From Ligustrum vulgare (taxonomy: Eukaryota; Streptophyta; Magnoliopsida; Lamiales; Oleaceae): a DNA stretch of 64,000 bases. A program made the position numbers and the translations under genes. Location: assembly GCA_963555705.1 (NCBI GenBank), contig OY743170.1, forward strand, positions 13,679,096 through 13,743,095, given 5' to 3'. Below are positions 12,274 through 23,869 of the stretch, piece by piece; the first letter of the stretch is position 1, and the number at the start of each line of letters is the position of its first letter. The notes under the pieces are model-generated. The model was given only the letters and a program-made list of their open reading frames with translations, made no database searches and was not told where the DNA came from.

Positions 12274-12674
12274 CAATGACGATTAACAGAGCTTAAAGAT
12301 AAATAATGCATACTATTGGAATATACATCCGGGAACATGCACTCTCTCATGGTCAACAATATATAGCACTTCTTGCGAAATTTCAATACAAATTATTAAA
12401 GTCCTGGTAAAATCAGAAAATATAAATAAGAAAAATTGTGAGAAGTTGACAAAAAATATTATGTACAAAGAAGTGTTATTATAATTAAAACATTACATTA
12501 CATTTCGGCTTATTCAAAATTTTCACATTATATACATAATTTCATAAAAAATATTATTCATTTATAATTTTTTTAACAATTTATTTTTTTAATAATATTT
12601 AATACCTCAACTACTTTTAAAAATAGTATTAGTACTTCAAAAATATTACGCATCTCAGTTGTCTTATACATAAG

Positions 12675-12702
12675 ACGTGTAACGCACGTGCTTACTACTA
12701 GT
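12675..12702 (+). other. Helitron 3' terminus (hairpin + CTAG)
   Basis: Stem ACGTG (12675-12679) and CACGT (12685-12689) with a 5-base loop, 8 bases of spacer, then CTAG and the target T. It has the same geometry as the terminus at 27256-27282. Confidence 0.75.
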
Positions 12703-12757
12703 GGTAAGAAAAAGGAACAAAAACAGCCTTCATATCTCATCCAATACCAAAAAATCG

Positions 12758-12760
<3 letters not shown>

Positions 12761-12811
<51 letters not shown>
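12761..12811. repeat. (TC)n microsatellite
   Basis: About 25 TC dinucleotides. They create an artificial Ser-Leu reading frame on the plus strand and an Arg-Glu frame on the minus strand; neither is a gene. Confidence 0.95.
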
Positions 12812-12812
<1 letters not shown>

Positions 12813-13002
12813 CAGCGCTCCTCCTGGGTCTTCACCGCTTTTCCGGATATGATATGCTCATTTGTGTCAAGAGCGATTGTCACGACCTCAAAATTTCCAT
12901 GATTTTTTTTTTCATAGACACTATTTATACATTGAAACACATACATAAAACTCTTTACTCATTCATTTTCCTTTGAACATAGAAAAACAGATTTCAAAAG
13001 GC

Positions 13003-13146
13003 TTCTAATAGCCTAACAATGAACTGGGAGTCAAACTGCACGAGGTTTCTAATAGCCTAAAGCTGTACTGGAATTCAAGTTGCAGAAGGCTTCTAACAGC
13101 CTAAGGCTGTACTAGAATTCAAGCTGCAGGAGGCTTCTAATAGCCT
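13003..13146. repeat. about 45-bp tandem repeat, roughly 3.5 copies, in the solo LTR
   Basis: Each unit starts AGGCTTCTAATAGCCTAA and continues with a CTGTACTGGAATTCAAG-like tail ending in CTGCAG. The head is nearly palindromic (AGGCT..AGCCT). Confidence 0.85.
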
Positions 13147-14029
13147 GCTACAAAACTTCTTTTATAATCTTCTTTTAAGATTTCATTTATATTAAATGAT
13201 AAGCGGAAGTTCAAGACAAAGAATAATTTCATTCTCAAATAAACAGAGGTAGGAAATACGATCAACTTCATTAAAAATCTTACAACAGTTACACATCATG
13301 TTCTATCCTTCCAAGACATACAAGTTTATAACCATTTCAAAATATGATTTCTTGATTTTTACTATATGTCTTAATGCCGAATAGTCTTAGTTTTACATCA
13401 AAATAGGGAAAAGCTTTGCCCACACTATTCTCTTAGCGATAATATGATACTTGATCAGTTTGAGAAAGACCTCCCCAAATACGCAAAACCTCCAAATAGT
13501 TAGAGCCTGTGACCTACATAAGAGTCATAAAACGACTATAAGCTATGAAGCTTAGTGAGTAAAGCTACACATTATCATTTAAGCATATTATCATATAGAT
13601 ACGATCAATGTGATACAAACACACTTTACCTCTTAGCTTTGAGGAGAATAAGTAATTCACATAAATCTGTTCAGAATCATCTCAAGTATAAAACATTTTG
13701 TCTCATAAAATCTTCAACATAAGCATGCTTGAATTTGCATTTTACATATCATTATCATATTACACTTTACCTCTTAACTTTGAGGAGAATAAATAATTCA
13801 CTTCAATCTATTCAAATTCATCTCAAGTATCTTTTACCAAATAAAACATCATGTCTCATGAGATGTCAACATAAAAATACTTGAATTCACATATTACATA
13901 TCGTTCTCAAATTACATAATGTAATTTAAAAGTATGCATATCATGATGTAATGCATTTACTCTCTAACTTCATTTATTAATTTCTTCGGGCCTCTACCCT
14001 AAGAGTAAGTATTCACGGAGCGCTCAATA

Positions 14030-14215
14030 TAAGATTTGATACCCTTCCGGCCCAAATCTAGTACCCTTCCAGTACAATTTTGATATATATAAGATCTGAT
14101 ACCCTTTCGACACAAATCTAGTACCCTTCCTGTACAATTCTGGTAAATATAAGATCTGATACCCTTCCGGCACAAATCTATTACCCTTCCGGTACAATAC
14201 GGGAATTATCCCCTT
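14030..14215. repeat. about 60-bp tandem repeat, 3 copies, in the solo LTR
   Basis: Units read TATAAGATCTGATACCCTTC, CGGCACAAATCTAGTACCCT and TCCGGTACAATT in order. Each unit holds two copies of the TACCCTTCCGG half-repeat. Confidence 0.85.
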
Positions 14216-14639
14216 GGGCATCTAGACTCCCAAACTGGTGAATACTTAACATCTTAGAGTTCTATTCTTATTCATGCACATTCTTAGGTATACTTTTGAA
14301 CCTAACTATATGCTTAGGGAGTGAAACATGAATACATTTAAGACTTTGCATGAGAGTTACATCTTAACATCTGATACTCATGAAATCAAGACTTCTAAAC
14401 ACTTCACTTGATCAACATAAAAGCACATAATTTTGCTCAAGTCCTTGCATGCAAGATAGAATTCTTTGAACTTAATATAACAGGAGCTTTAACTACTAAG
14501 TTTATCAATTAAGCTCACATGTACTTCACATAATTAAAGAAGAATTACCATTTAATGGAGAAAGCTTACCACACTTAGAGTGATTAAGAGTAAACTTATA
14601 TTTAAACAAATTATAAAGATCAAAGGACTTACAAGTTGC

Positions 14640-15060
14640 TGGAAATAATTTAAGGAATCTGAAAATAAACTTAGACACATCTCCTTAAAGATGTAATTGT
14701 AATAAAGTGCTATGAATCATCAAAAGTCTGAAAATAACTTTAAGATACTCAATTATCTTCATTTAAGAATCTGAATTTAACTTTAAATTCCCCAAATATC
14801 ATCATTCAAAATCTGAAATTTTCCTTTAAAGTATCAAATTAACATTATTTAAGAATCTGAAAAATTTCTTTAAAATACTCTAAATAAATTGTTTCAAAAA
14901 TCTGAAAATGACTTTAAAATATACAACTAACATTATTCAAGAATTCAAGAATCTGAAATTAACTTTAAAATATATAAATAACCTTAAACAAGAGTTTGAA
15001 AATAACTTTAAACTATACCACTAACATTATTCAAGAATCTGAAAATTCTAGATTAAGTTT
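14640..15060. repeat. irregular 55-70-bp repeats with AATCTGAAAATAACTTTAAA core, about 8 copies
   Basis: The core recurs at 14655, 14727, 14767, 14810, 14857, 14908, 14950 and 15040 with spacers such as CATTATTCAAG. The series is diverged and lies inside the R-U5 side of the solo LTR. Confidence 0.7.
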
Positions 15061-15830
15061 AGAGCTTGTTTTACTTCATTTTATACGCATGCAATATTGT
15101 CTTGGTGATGATAATCCTCATAGAAATCAAGGATCTAACATGCAATTAAATAAAACATACAATTATTGCAGTAGCTCTTTAGATCCCAAAAGAAACATAA
15201 GCTATTGAACAAAAATTAACTTTAGATTAGGACTAAGTGAAAAAGTTAAGAAAAAACATGAAATCCAACATTAAGTATTAAATAATCACAAGTATATAAC
15301 TCTAATAAGTCAAGAATATTAATATACTGCAGTAACTAACTTTACATAACAAAAATTGCAAGAAAATACATAAATGTTTTACTCACTGCTTGTTAGGGTG
15401 TTTATACTTTTAGATCCTGCAATTTAATAAGTTTTTGTGATTAGAAACCATATATAACTCAGTTAATAAGGATCTATTACTTATGAACAGTCTGCAGCAT
15501 AATTATTCCTCAGAAAAATTCCCAGAAATCTGTTTAGTTCATCATATAAAAATTTTCTGCTGCAGGAGACTACTAGATGCTTCCGTCTATATAGAAATCA
15601 GACTTCTAGTAGCCTAATCCCGGCTGACTATTTCTGGGCTAATTTTTCTGCAGATTTTGAAACTGAAATGTATTGAAATCTTATGTTTAACAGGCTGAAG
15701 ATGATGAATTTCATATATAAACAAGAATTCATCATTTTCACTTGTTAATCCATGATTTAGAAGTAAGAAATCTCTACTTTACCTTTTCTTTCGCAGCAAG
15801 TTTTAAGGGCTGAAATGAGAATATGTGTTG

Positions 15831-15840
15831 TATTTATAGA
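15831..15840 (-). promoter_or_regulatory. TATA box of the solo LTR
   Basis: The minus strand reads TCTATAAATACAACAC. It is the best promoter-like site in the LTR and sets its orientation. Confidence 0.6.
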
Positions 15841-16988
15841 GGTGAAGTAAGGTCATGTTTGTCCCTTCTTAATTTTCCAACTTTTAGCTTATAAGTGTTT
15901 TTCGATAAATATACAGTTGTTATGCCGTTACAATATATTAACATGCATTCTGGTTAAATAAGTAATTCTAACTAAAATAAGTAGGCTGCCAAACATATCC
16001 TTAGGATTGGGTAATTGGAATGACACTTGTCCCACTCCCATTATTTTAATAATATTTCTTCCAATTGTTCATGTTTCAACAAGCTTGTTTCGGTTTAACA
16101 TTCGAGGGTCAAGACTAATTCCAAACTAGTCAAATTTTATATTGTTGGAAAGTTCGTACTATAAGCTTTATAATGGTTATACATGCAAAAACATCGGATC
16201 ATCCAAATGTTCGTACGACACTTGCAAACATGGCCACTCGTTCACTATATTCATACATAGAAAAATTTGCGCGTACTTACCATATTTCAACTATACTACT
16301 ATAGCTCAATTTTTCCAACACATGCGAACCCGAAAACATGGAATCAATGTATCGATTTCAACGTCTCGCTATAAACTTCGCATAGGTATAACATGCATTG
16401 TCCTCGGTTCAATATCTAATTCATACGATGACTACAAAGATCGCTTAATAAAATGTTAAGGTTAAAATAAATCAAGATTTTCAAAATTTCACATTGGTCC
16501 CCAATTTACCTAATCATGTTCAATTAAGTCTCCAATGGTTTCCACAACTTTAATTTCTAGAAAAGTAGTTCTCAAAACTTTTTAACTCATGCAAAGCATT
16601 CCCTATATTTAAAGAAATTTAAATAGAAATGTTATACTCATTTCCATTAAACGAGTTTCATTTTGGAAAATAATATTATGCCAATTAACCTCAATTATCA
16701 TAATTCATGCAACTTTCTCCTCCACTTTCTAAAAATGTTACCATGTCATGAAATTGACTACTTTCTAATAAAATAATACCATCTAAATTTCTAGATAAAT
16801 AAAAATAAGGTACGAAATTTTCGGGTTGTTATAGCGATGGTCAACTCCTTTTTCTTCTCTCCACATCACTCCTCCTTTATATGCACATTTGTGTCAAGGG
16901 CGAAGGTCACACCTTCCAATACTATGGTATTCGTATGTCCATTGCCAAAACACTCGTTACTTTCTACTAGAAGTACGTAGATGAGTAG

Positions 16989-17223
16989 TGTAACACCCTT
17001 CAAAAAATCGGAACGCCACATCATCTTTTATAACTTCAAAATAAGGTTTAGCGAAAAATAACAGAAATTCAAACTCGAGCGGGTTTATATAAAAATTTCA
17101 AATGGTCAATAATTTAAGATTTTAAAAAAAACTAGAAAAAATAACAAATTCAGGTTTTTCTAAGGAAAGTTCTTAAAACCTTCAAACATCCGTGAATTTA
17201 GATTTCTCAAACACTCAAAGTTC

Positions 17224-17260
<37 letters not shown>

Positions 17261-17518
17261 TTAATGTAACTTAAATATCCAAAAATAAACATTTATTCAT
17301 TTATTTGCCATCACTGCTCATCATTCGTCACCGTCTCCGAAATTTGCAAACATTATTAAAAACGAGATGAGTATTTCAAAGAGATACTCAATAGGCTTGT
17401 CACAAATTAATCAACTTATATTACAATTAGACATGTAAATGTGCAAAACGTGCAACAACATGCTTCGTGTATAGTCTTTGAACATAGCATTATGTCATAT
17501 CAAATAAGTGCATAAAAT
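16989..17518 (+). mobile_element. truncated LTR fragment (Tekay-like start)
   Basis: It starts TGTAACACCCTTCAAAAAAT, the usual opening of Tekay-type LTRs, but no matching end is found before the next LTR start at 17519. It includes an (AAT)n run at 17224-17260 and an ATGAGTATTTCAAAGAGATA block. It was probably cut by the insertion that begins at 17519. Confidence 0.5.
17224..17260. repeat. (AAT)n microsatellite
   Basis: About 12 trinucleotide repeats inside the LTR fragment. Confidence 0.95.
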
Positions 17519-20276
17519 TGTAATGACCCGAATATTTTGAAATCATTAATAATCCAGTATGACGTAATAAAATCATTTTTATGTTTATTTGATTAAAGAA
17601 AAAAAAGAAAGGAAAACACAATTTTTATAAAAGAAAAGTTACGTCAAAAACATATTTAAAGTGTATCTTTTCTCGAGACTTTTTCTGTCAATCCTGACCT
17701 CATTTGATTACATGAGATATATGTATAGGCAAGTTCCCGGAGCAAACTTTGAGAATATGAAAACGTTTTTCATTTCGACCATTGGACAGCCCTCAGTGAA
17801 TTTTTAAAATTAGGATGGTAAAAACGGTTAACCCGAAAAACAGTTTGAGTAACATACTTTAGAAGGTCATAACTTCCTCCTCAGTCATTCATTTCTCTCA
17901 CAATAAATTGTGCATGAAAGTAATGTGAGTAATTTGAAATGCACCAAGAACTCAAGATTTTGACGCATTTTGGTATATCGAATCTGAGCTCAAATAAACC
18001 TCGATGCAACTGAATTTTCTTAAATTTAAGCATGAGGTGTCAACTTATTGGACACAACTGCAATTATAGCTTACCTTAGTTACCATGTCTATGAAAACCA
18101 GCTCATACTTCCATGTCCACCTCTTGCTTTCTCATTTCCTATAAATAGCCTTGGTATTTGAATGAAATTTCACACCGAACATTAAGCAAGAAGACCGTTG
18201 AGAAAATAATAGTTCTTTCCTTCCAAGATCCTAGTTCAAAGTTCAAATGAAAGTTTGATCTTTTATTATGATTAAGACATGTTAAATGCAATAATATGAT
18301 CTTGATATCCTAATTAATATCATACTTATTCAAAATATATTACACCCTTAAGAAATCCCAGAAATAAAACGTGACGGTGCTGACCGATTGCATGTTCATT
18401 GAGTATTGATACATCTTGTGTACAGAACTTCTTTTCAGACATTTCTGGACTGAAGTGAGTAGGATATGTTTAATAGTTTACTTGATATACAAGTTTCGTG
18501 ATTTTATTATATGTTCCATATTTACTATGATTGTTATATTGTCGTCAATATTATCTTGACATTATCGTGAACTCATGATTATTATATCTTTGTTAATATC
18601 ATCTTGATATTAATTATCCTTATTTTAGAAGATGATCAATGTCATTATTACCAGTCATATATATTGACGCTAATGTTTATTTATCCATTTATTTAACATA
18701 AAATGATGAGTAACAAGGTTTGTCAGTTTTAATAATATAGTTTGGGTATCTTGAGATATTATGGTTCTTATTAATACGATCTTAAACTTGTATTAAAAAA
18801 TGATAAACAGTTCTTGACATGAATAATAAGATTAAACATTAAGTATCGATGCATTGGATTTTTAAAATGGTTCTGCTCTCGTTTAAGTATTGATACTTTA
18901 CACATGTATCGATACAATCAGTATTGTTTGGATATTTAATTCTTGTTCTTGCATATATGATATTTGATTCATTGATTTAATAAAGATAATAATTTAGCCT
19001 TGATAGTTATTTGTAGTTCGTTTACTTGTTAAATGCTAGTTGAATATAAAGAAAAAATTACAAGATTTTATTATCGCTGTTGAGACCGTGTCCAAAATGA
19101 GCCCAATGGATCACCAATAGAGGCCCAGTGAGCCCTAGCCCATGACCGGAACTTAGTATTTTCCTTGCCGAGGTGTAATATCGCGTGGACCCTCTCTGTC
19201 CGAACTGGTTTATAGAAAAGTCGAGGTGCAATGTAGTAACATCCCAGATATGAGATGGGACAACGGAGAGTGTCAAAAATATGTAACTTTCCCCAGTTGA
19301 CTGTGGCTTGATAAGACATCCCCTTTATGGAAGATTCGATTAGCGCCCATCCCCTACTGGAAGCAGCAATGATTATATCCAAAAAGTTGGTTTACCTCGT
19401 TTGCAGCTGGGGAAAAGACACGTGTAAAGCATAACACGTCTCACAATATAAGAGAATTACTCATTCTATAAATAGAGCACACTTGCCTCCAAGGAAAAGG
19501 TTGGTAATCCAATACTCTAACTCAATATTTTACTCTCACTCTCATTTCTCTCTTTTACACACTTATATTTTTCCCACCCAATTTATATTTGCTTGAAATG
19601 AGCACTGACTTAGGCATCAGAGTGAAAACAGGAGCCACCTCGACCCCCTTTGCAAGCTGATTGTTTGTTCTAGTGTGCAGGAGTTCCACGTGTTCAAGAG
19701 GGAGGAGCTGAGACGTGTTGATCCAAGGTCCTACCAGATTTTGTGATCAACAATCGCTAACAATATTATTTGGATATCTTGAGTAATTCTTGTCTTCGTC
19801 TATATGATCTTTAATTCGAAATCTAGTAGTTCTTAACATGTTATGTAAAAGATTAATATAATGTATTGATTACTTGTAAAAGATTAATCTTACATATTAA
19901 TGCAATGAAGTCCTAGAAGATCTTGCCCTCTTTAAATATCAATATATTATATATCGATACATCCTAATCAACACTATTTGGATATTCAAAAGCAATTCTT
20001 GTTCTTGTCTACATGAGTTTAAATTCTTGGAGTTAATAGAGATAATAATATGACATTGACAGTTATTGGTATATCATGTACTTATTAAACAACGCGATAC
20101 ATTATTCATATAAAAGCATAATCCGATCTTGATGGTTCTGACAATTCTTGAACAACTTCTCCCAAAAACTAATATTGAACCACATTTTTATGAGATCCAT
20201 CTCTTTCACATTTTTTTAACCTTTTTCAACCGCACATTCTCCAAAAAATTATAATCTCCTCCAAAATCTCCTACAC
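17519..20276 (+). mobile_element. Ty3/gypsy LTR-like sequence, 3' limit unresolved, interrupted at 19078-19752
   Basis: It starts TGTAATGACCCGAATATTTT. A TATA box (CTATAAATAG, 18139-18148) puts transcription on the plus strand. Downstream blocks such as CATTAAGCAAGAAGACC look like R-U5. From about 18890 to 20150, diverged repeats of a TTTGGATAT..TTCTTGTTCTTG unit occur on both sides of the nested solo LTR, showing that it was inserted into this element. I did not find a convincing CA end plus duplication, so the right boundary is only the next element's target site. Confidence 0.45.
19078..19752 (+). mobile_element. solo LTR, 675 bp, TGTTGA...TCAACA
   Basis: Ends TGTTGAGACCGTG and GTGATCAACA, flanked by ATCGC at 19073-19077 and 19753-19757, a perfect 5-bp target-site duplication. 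TATA box CTATAAATAG at 19466-19475 (+). A GACTTAGGCATCAGAGTG block in the R-U5 part is typical of Tat/Retand-type LTRs. It shares the 6-bp ends of the LTR at 3081-3908 but is otherwise different. Nested in the surrounding LTR. Confidence 0.9.
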
Positions 20277-20281
20277 AAAAC

Positions 20282-22384
20282 TGTTAGGTAATTGCCTCAA
20301 ATTGCCAAAGTTGGAGGACTTTAATTGTAATTGGAGAAGTTTTGTAATTCAATTTGATTATGATACGAATCCTAATGGAAAACAAATTATGAAATTTGTT
20401 GCTATTGATTATGTGTCCTAGGTAGATTAAATCTTGAGAAGGGCAATTGACCAAGGAAGCCAATTCCATAGTCCATGCCGAAGTGAAATATAGTCATGAC
20501 GTGATTTGTTCTATATAAATACACATATTATAATCTTTTGTTTTATCACATTGACTAGAGAGTTTTTTGGGGGGAGGGGAATGTAATCTAGTATCTTGGT
20601 ATTTCTTGATTTCTTTGTGGGTTGTACAAAGATATAGAAATTGGTAAATGTGGTAAAATTTGGTTATTTTTCCTTCAATACTTGTCTATCGTGTACAACG
20701 TGGAGAGTCAATGATGTATTGATTCAGAGAAAACTGCAGAAAGCTTCGAATAGAAAACCAACCACGAGTTCTGATAAAGAAACTAAATCCAACAAGAGTA
20801 ATGAAGATTTGGATTTGAAGGCTGCTAGCATGGTATGTCTTTGTTTGGCTAAGAATGTTCTTACAAATATTTATAGGATATCTGCTACGAAGGAACTGTG
20901 GGGAAAACTGGAAGAGTTGTATGGGACGAAGAGCTTGTCAAATAGGTTGTATCTGAAGAAGCGGTTTCATTATTTGAGAATGAATGTAGATAGGAAAATC
21001 TCATACTACCTTAGTGTTCTCAATGGGATTGTGTCTGAACTGGAATCTCTGGAGTTAAAATTGATGATGAGGATAAAGCATTGGGACTCATCTAGTATCT
21101 TCCATCCTCGTTTAAGCACATCAAACTGATTTTGATGTACATGAAGGACACGATAGATTTTTCAGAAGTTACAAGTAAGTTGATTAGGTTGAAGTGACGT
21201 TCATCTGAAAAACGATTTTCTTGTTATTGGAAAATGGAAGAGTGGTAACTCCATGAAGAAGAAGGAAATGTGTGGGAACTGTGGAGAATCTAATCAAGTG
21301 AGAATAAATTGTCCAAAAGGTGGAGCAAACTCAGCTAACTGCTCGGAGGTGGACAGTGAGACTCTCTTGGTGGAGGGTGGTGATGATGTACTATAGTAAG
21401 ATATGATTTTCTTGTGGCATGAAGCAAGTTGCCATGATAGAGGTTGTATTCTTACTGGCGTGTGCGTGTATTTGCATACGAGCATTGTTTTGGAATTTAT
21501 GCAAGGTATGTAGTGAATTTGATGTCGATGGTTGATGAGCTCTTAGGGAAAGCCAAAAATTGAGAGTTGCAGTATAATTTTTTAGCAATGTTGTTTCGAC
21601 ATGAGTCGATGAAAAGCTCAGAGTTCATTGATAATTCTGAGTGGTTATACTCATACAGCAGAGTATGTTAATTCTCTGGTTTGAGAATTGGGACCGTCAA
21701 GTGTGTAAAAAGCTTATCTGTTTGTTTCCCAAGTATCGTGAACAAAGAGATGATTGGATTTTGACTTGTTTTCGGTAAGTTGAAGATCGTTGGGTAATTG
21801 CCTCAAATTGCCAAAGTTGGAGGACTTCAATTGTAATTGGAGAATAAGTTTTGTAATTTAACTGGATTGGATACGAATCCTAACGGAAAGTAAATTATGA
21901 AATTTGTTGCTATTGATTACGTGTCCTAGGTGGATTAAATCTTGAGAATCGCAATTGACCAAAGAAATCAATTTCACAGTCCATGCCGAAGTGAAATATA
22001 GTCGTGACGTGATTTGTTCTATATAAATACACGTATTATTATCTTTTGTAGTAACACATTGATTAGAGAGTTTTTTTTTTTTTTTTTGGAGGGGGGGGGG
22101 GGGGTAAGTAGTCTATCATCTTGATTTTTCTTGATTTCTTTGTGGGTTGTATAAAGAAGTATAAATTGGTAGATGTGGTAAAATTAAGTTATTTTTCCTA
22201 CTATAGTTTGAAGGTTTGGTGAGTGCAATTCTATATAATTGTCAATTAATTATATAGTAAAAAGTTTTAGCAGTTCGTAAATTTTGCGTTGTTGTTTTAT
22301 TTTCTTGTTGTCTCAATTATTTCTTGAACATCAAAAGTTCCTGTGGGGTTAATTAGAAAAGAAATTGGTGTGTAATTCCCAATA
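20282..22384 (+). mobile_element. internally deleted Ty1/copia element
   Basis: Flanked by AAAAC at 20277-20281 and 22385-22389 (5-bp target duplication). The 5' LTR starts TGTTAGGTAATTGCC. The 3' LTR (21788-22384, 597 bp) starts CGTTGGGTAATTGCC and ends CCCAATA, where CCCAACA is expected. The first about 390 bp of the two LTRs align, but the 5' copy stops after TTATTTTTCC near 20673 and passes straight into gag. The last about 180 bp of the 5' LTR, the primer site and the gag start are therefore deleted. Only gag remains internally (about 1.1 kb); protease, integrase, RT and RNase H are absent. A poly-G run at 22088-22104 lies in the 3' LTR. Confidence 0.85.
20674..21330 (+). pseudogene. Ty1/copia gag remnant
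   Basis: The open part (to a stop at 21129) contains LAKNVLTNIYRISATKELWG and LEELYGTKSLSNRLYLKKRF, which is the UBN2/copia Gag pattern (xxLWxxLExxYxxKSLxxRLYLKK). The frame is lost around 21100. A zinc-knuckle remnant in another frame at about 21268-21315 reads CGNCGESNQVRINCPK, where the CX2CX4HX4C histidine is replaced by Gln. The apparent N-terminus comes from LTR sequence and is an artefact of the deletion. Confidence 0.75.
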
Positions 22385-22732
22385 AAAACGAGCTTAGTTT
22401 GGAATGGTTTTTAATTTGGAGTTTACTTTTCAATCCACCAAATCTGTAATTTCTTGTTGTTCTTCAAATTTTCTATCAATTGTACCATCTATAATTACCA
22501 ACTTGTAAATAAAAGTAAAATAACATAAATTGCATCACTAGATAATAACTATCAAACATGTGCTTTGACTGTATTAAAAATTGTTACTATAAAATCTCCC
22601 GGAATCAAACATCTCATAAACGTTCAAAATATGTACTTTAAAAATCTCATAACAAATGCCCCTAAACTGTCAAGCAAACCCTAAAAATTTAGGATAATTC
22701 CATTTCTACACACAAATTCTTATACAATAGCT

Positions 22733-22809
22733 TACACACCACTCACATGAGGTGGTACTCACAAATATTTTAATATTTTGTGGGTTCCACCCCATTGAGT
22801 GATGTGTAA
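22733..22809. repeat. inverted repeat, about 35-bp arms (MITE-like hairpin)
   Basis: The left arm TTACACACCACTCACATGAG.. and the right arm ..CCATTGAGTGATGTGTAA fold onto each other with few mismatches, around a loop near 22770. It is small enough to be a foldback MITE core or a transcribed hairpin; no clear target duplication was seen. Confidence 0.65.
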
Positions 22810-23825
22810 CTGAAAAGTAAGTCAAAGAACACATGTATTATTGTCTAAAGATTTATTTCAATATAATCGAAAGGACTTTGTTTAGGCATCACAAACACAT
22901 TGATGTGGGGCCCACCACCTGTTTTTATGATGGGCACCCCAGTGGTGCTTGTCATGGGCACCAGATCAATCCTCATAATCGAAATATTCATTTATTCAAT
23001 GTTTGCTCTAATAGAAGAAAAATAGAAAACAGTAAAAATTACTTTTGTTCTAGATAGAGCACCAACTAGCTCATCAAACGCCAGCCCCTTGTCGGGGGAA
23101 ACCCTCCTTTTGCTGTCCAGAAATGGAGAATTCAAGTGAAATAGTGCAAGCATCATTAGATCGTCATGTACTTGCCTTTCTTTCTTTAGGACCTACTACT
23201 CCGATCACTAAAAGCTTCGTCTCTAGTGAGAGCACCCACCAATCGGACATTCAGATTAAAAGGTTTATTTTTAAGTTAGGGCCCAGGAGTACTAAAGAGG
23301 AAAGAGCATTCGCTGGAGGCTGTGTACGGTCATTGAAGTCATAGCATTGGCTAATGCGACTCTTAATTGAGTACTAAGTCGTTGTTTGTCCTCCATTTTT
23401 TTTAAATTAAATTTATTCAAAATTCAATCTCAACCATCAATTTTAGTTAAGTCTATCATTTTTTACTTTTCAAACATTTTTTAACCACACATTCTACCAA
23501 AAAATACTATTCAAAACCATAGTCTTTTTCAAAAATACACACTTAGAAAGTATCTCTGAACAATGTCCAATTGAAGTGGAACTTGCAAAGTCTCACTAGC
23601 TAGGTTAATGATTTGTTCGGAGAAATTGTGAAATAAAGCAATAAAATTGCATTCCTCCAATCATAATATTCTGTCCTATCTCTTTGCGAGTAACATGGCT
23701 TAAACAATTGATGATACCGTTATGCAATTATTAACATAAGATAATTGAGGCAAACCTTATTAGTCTGTAGTGTACTACTGGCTTATGAAATCAGAATCGT
23801 CGGTGTCGAATCAAAGGGTAGATCG

Positions 23826-23869
<44 letters not shown>

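Larger units (their letters stand above)
6125..12701 (+). mobile_element. probable non-autonomous Helitron, interrupted by a CACTA element
   Basis: The 3' end is well supported. A GACGTG/CACGT stem-loop (12675-12689) is followed after 8 bases by CTAG (12698-12701) and a T, the Helitron terminus. The proposed 5' end is the TCTACATCTACATCTACAAT at 6125, preceded by A as insertion between A and T requires; this end is less certain because the sequence is simple. The interior is AT-rich and repetitive, with a tandem array at 6147-7270 and related blocks on both sides of the CACTA insertion (near 7340 and 11475). No Rep/helicase coding is seen, so it is non-autonomous. Confidence 0.55.
12878..16833 (-). 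mobile_element. solo LTR, 3956 bp, Ty3/gypsy Tekay-like
   Basis: The element begins TGTCACGACCTCAAAATTTC (12878) and ends GAAATTTTCGGGTTGTTATA (16833). The two ends form an imperfect 20-bp inverted repeat (15 of 20 match). GCGAT flanks it on both sides (12873-12877 and 16834-16838), a perfect 5-bp target-site duplication. No gag-pol lies between, so it is a solo LTR left by LTR-LTR recombination. A TATA box at 15831-15840 places the promoter on the minus strand. That makes 16833 the 5' end, gives about 1 kb of U3 and 2.9 kb of R-U5, and means the usual terminal TG has become TA. Conserved-looking pieces (a GTACCCTTCCGG repeat, an AAGCTTAGTGAGTAAAGC block) suit Tekay/Del LTRs. Several internal tandem repeats are listed separately. 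Confidence 0.85.

Noticed and set aside
12701..12976. ORF with a Ser-Leu repeat and its antisense Arg-Glu ORF
   Set aside because: Both come from the (TC)n microsatellite and run into the solo LTR; no independent support.
22810..22960. Possible hAT terminal repeat around GGGGCCCACCACC
   Set aside because: No matching inverted partner or 8-bp duplication was found.
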